Origin: Bacteroidales bacterium UBA1711
GTDB taxonomy: Bacteria > Bacteroidota > Bacteroidia > Bacteroidales > P3
Assembly (NCBI GenBank): GCA_002317325.1
Contig: DCJB01000021.1
Coordinates: forward strand, 2,083-17,787
Direction: 5' to 3'
DNA length: 15,705 nucleotides
Part shown: piece by piece, positions 14,362-15,705 of the stretch
How the letters are laid out: each line of letters starts with the position of its first letter
Numbering within the stretch: the first letter of the stretch is position 1
Notes under the pieces: generated by a model
Told to the model about the DNA's origin: nothing
The model's input: the letters and a program-made list of their open reading frames with translations, nothing else
Database searches by the model: none
Position numbers and translations under genes: made by a program

Positions 14362-14721
14362 ATGAAAGAACCGCAGAACCCCTTCCTCGTCCTGATAGAG
14401 GAGCACAATGCCGCCATCGAGAGCGTATGCCGCTCATTCTGCGGGAGCGTACGCGAAGACCGCGAGGACTTGAGGCAGGAGATAGTCATCAACCTGTGGA
14501 CCGGCTGGCAGCGGCAGCACCCCTTCGGGAGCGGGTCTGCCTGGCTGTGGCGGGTGGCGGTGAACACGACCATCTTCAACGCCGACCCGCTGCCCGGAGA
14601 CACAGGAGAGTATCATGTGGTGCTGTCGAATCTGATGAGAACCATCGTCATCTTCCCCTGCGACACCTCCTACGCCTACATAGAGCCCACAGTTGACATC
14701 ACCTTCCGCACCAAGAGTTAG
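14362..14721 (+). pseudogene. Truncated ECF sigma-factor fragment fused to unrelated tail
   Basis: A 119-aa frame. Residues 1-71 look like region 2 of an ECF sigma factor: FLVLIEEHNAAIESVCRSF, then REDREDLRQEIVINLWTGWQ and SAWLWRVAVNTTI, matching the usual EDLxQE...LW and W-L-x-R-x-A-x-N pattern. A functional ECF factor has about 160-190 aa with a region 4 helix-turn-helix; that part is missing. From about residue 72 the sequence (DPLPGDTGEYHVVLSN to VDITFRTKS) is beta-prone and unlike a sigma factor. The simplest reading is a deletion that joined the front of a sigma gene to the end of another gene. A GTG three codons earlier (14353) is a possible start. No promoter is seen. Confidence 0.5.
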
Positions 14722-14772
14722 AGAACTACGCCACCGCCGCCCAAGGCTACTAAACCTCCCCCACCCCACAAA

Positions 14773-14819
14773 AAAGGCCGAGAGACCCGGTCACGAATGT
14801 GAACGGACTCTCGGCTTTT
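14773..14819. terminator. Bidirectional terminator
   Basis: GCCGAGAG (14777-14784) pairs with CTCTCGGC (14808-14815), extended by G-T and AAA/TTT pairs. An inner CCG...CGG and TCAC/GTGA stem is possible. T-tracts lie on both outer sides (TTTT on plus; TTTTTT on minus). It can end the sigma-fragment reading and the MNT/HepT transcript. Confidence 0.8.
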
Positions 14820-14856
14820 GGAAGAAGCAACACGCATTATCGAAGAGAACAATTGC

Positions 14857-15209
14857 CTATTCCTCAACAAACTCTTCGCAATACCGTTCAATTTGTCGCT
14901 TCAACCATGGAAAATCGTCTTGAATCACCCTCCACACTTACAAAACGCTCAGCCGATAGTAGCCATGAACAAGTATGTGCCTCATAGCAATAATATCACG
15001 CCAGTTAGTCTGGGGATGAGCCTCTCGAAACTCATTCGAAAGCATATAGGATGCCTCGCCGATTATCTCAATACACTTGACTAAAGCATAGTAAGACAGT
15101 TCATCACCACGCAGGTCATCAAGGTCTTGCCCGAAGAGAACCTTCCCACACGCTCTATTGCATCACGGATATGTTCCAGTCGTCCTTTATCTCTAACGGT
15201 CTCTCTCAT
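14857..15209 (-). pseudogene. hepT: HepT-like (DUF86) toxin gene, broken
   Basis: HepT is the RNase-type toxin paired with an MNT nucleotidyltransferase antitoxin. From ATG 15209 the frame gives MRETVRDKGRLEHIRDAIERV and FSSGKT; at about 15121 the frame must shift by one base (TT where TTT is expected) to continue DDLRGDELSYYALVKCIEIIGEASYML and RHILVHGYYRLS. The R-x4-H-x-Y catalytic motif is present. A TAA at 14940-14938 then interrupts the frame where a lysine codon would fit, after which VWRVIQDDFPWLKRQIERY continues to a TAG at 14857. One frameshift and one stop make an active full-length toxin unlikely. A sequence error could explain one lesion but less easily both. Confidence 0.8.
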
Positions 15210-15486
15210 ATACAAGAATTTTTTCTTCATTAGCGGACTGAGCGGCAAAGGGAAGAAGGCCATCTTCCTCAGTGAGATCAACTTCTCGTCCGAGCAAATC
15301 GGACAAAGTGTTCATGATATGAGCATGGGTCAGCAGCGAGACACCCTCGGGACGATACCGCACCATAATGTCGATGTCGCTATCTTGCCGTTCCTCACCC
15401 CGTGCAAAAGAACCATACACCCACGCCTTCTCAATAGGCAGGGTGGCAAAATAATCACGAATGGTATTGGTATAGTCTATCGGCAT
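15193..15486 (-). CDS. mntA: MNT-type nucleotidyltransferase antitoxin
   Basis: A 97-aa minimal nucleotidyltransferase. GSFARG (25-30) and DSDIDI (35-40) with D37 and D39 give the MNT motif G-S-x(n)-D-x-D. In MNT/HepT modules this protein neutralises HepT by modifying it with AMP on a tyrosine near the active site. The gene overlaps the start of the broken hepT by 17 bp in another frame, the usual arrangement. It appears intact, so it may be an orphan antitoxin here. No consensus promoter is visible upstream. Confidence 0.85.
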   Translation of the reverse strand: MPIDYTNTIRDYFATLPIEKAWVYGSFARGEERQDSDIDIMVRYRPEGVSLLTHAHIMNTLSDLLGREVDLTEEDGLLPFAAQSANEEKILVYERDR

Positions 15487-15612
15487 ATCAACAAGAAATG
15501 ATAAATCAACGCAGGTTATGTTATTATATTGTGACCCGACTAAAAGAATGGCGGATATATCGGAGAAAGAAACAACTGGAGAGGGCGGGGTGAACGGAGA
15601 GGACGGAAATGC

Positions 15613-15680
15613 CGGGGAGGGCGGGGAGGACGGGGAGGGGGAGAGGGTGGACGGGATGACGGGGTGCGGCGGGGGGGGGG
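15613..15680. repeat. G-rich repeat with G10 tract
   Basis: Three 9-bp units GGGGAGGGC, GGGGAGGAC, GGGGAGGGG lead into more G-runs and end in ten consecutive G (15671-15680). There are well over four runs of three or more G, so the plus strand could form a G-quadruplex. A 60-aa frame (15518-15700, Gly/Glu-rich) spans it but looks like translated repeat, not a gene. Between 15487 and 15612 I see no gene. Confidence 0.75.
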
Positions 15681-15705
15681 AAAAAAGAAAGGGAGCCTGA
15701 TGTCA

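Noticed and set aside
15518..15700. 60-aa Gly/Glu-rich protein at the window end
   Set aside because: It is a translation of the G-rich repeat with no promoter or family match.
1..15705. Transposase, integrase or tRNA genes
   Set aside because: None could be recognised on either strand, despite the decayed segment near the right end.

Overview
The window looks like chromosomal DNA from a member of the Bacteroidota, most likely Bacteroidales. Several genes are preceded by the Bacteroidota -7 promoter element TAnnTTTG, Shine-Dalgarno sequences are almost absent, and there are fimbrillin-like lipoproteins with short N-terminal lipoboxes, a DUF4878-type lipoprotein and a menaquinone pathway. No species can be named from the sequence alone.

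Layout. 1-1280 (minus): the translation operon infC-rpmI-rplT, with rplT cut by the window edge. infC appears to start at a rare ATA codon behind an AGGAG motif, after a leader with two hairpins. 1396-3120 (minus): a COG0731-type radical SAM protein and a LysE-type exporter. 3239-4806 (plus): a small DUF4878-like lipoprotein and a PF14907-like nucleotidyltransferase, each with its own promoter and followed by a strong hairpin terminator. 4890-7608 (minus): two parallel bicistronic units, each a 41-50 aa peptide followed by a surface lipoprotein. The two peptides are clear paralogues, and the region also carries an A21 tract and a C8 tract inside a coding sequence. 7609-8088: a regulatory and repeat region with about 33 units of a drifting heptanucleotide satellite. 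8089-8595 (plus): ybaK, overlapping tail-to-tail with menG. 8558-14050 (minus): EF-hand membrane protein, aspS, menA and menG in one tight operon. 14188-15705: a decaying accessory segment with a truncated ECF sigma-factor fragment fused to unrelated sequence, a broken HepT toxin gene beside an apparently intact MNT antitoxin gene, and a G-rich repeat at the window end.

How the genes work together. infC, rpmI and rplT supply translation initiation and large-subunit assembly and are classically feedback controlled. aspS, menA and menG couple aspartyl-tRNA synthesis with the last two steps of menaquinone synthesis in one transcript. ybaK edits mischarged tRNA. The most novel-looking element is the repeated small-peptide plus lipoprotein module; the unusual infC start and leader come next.
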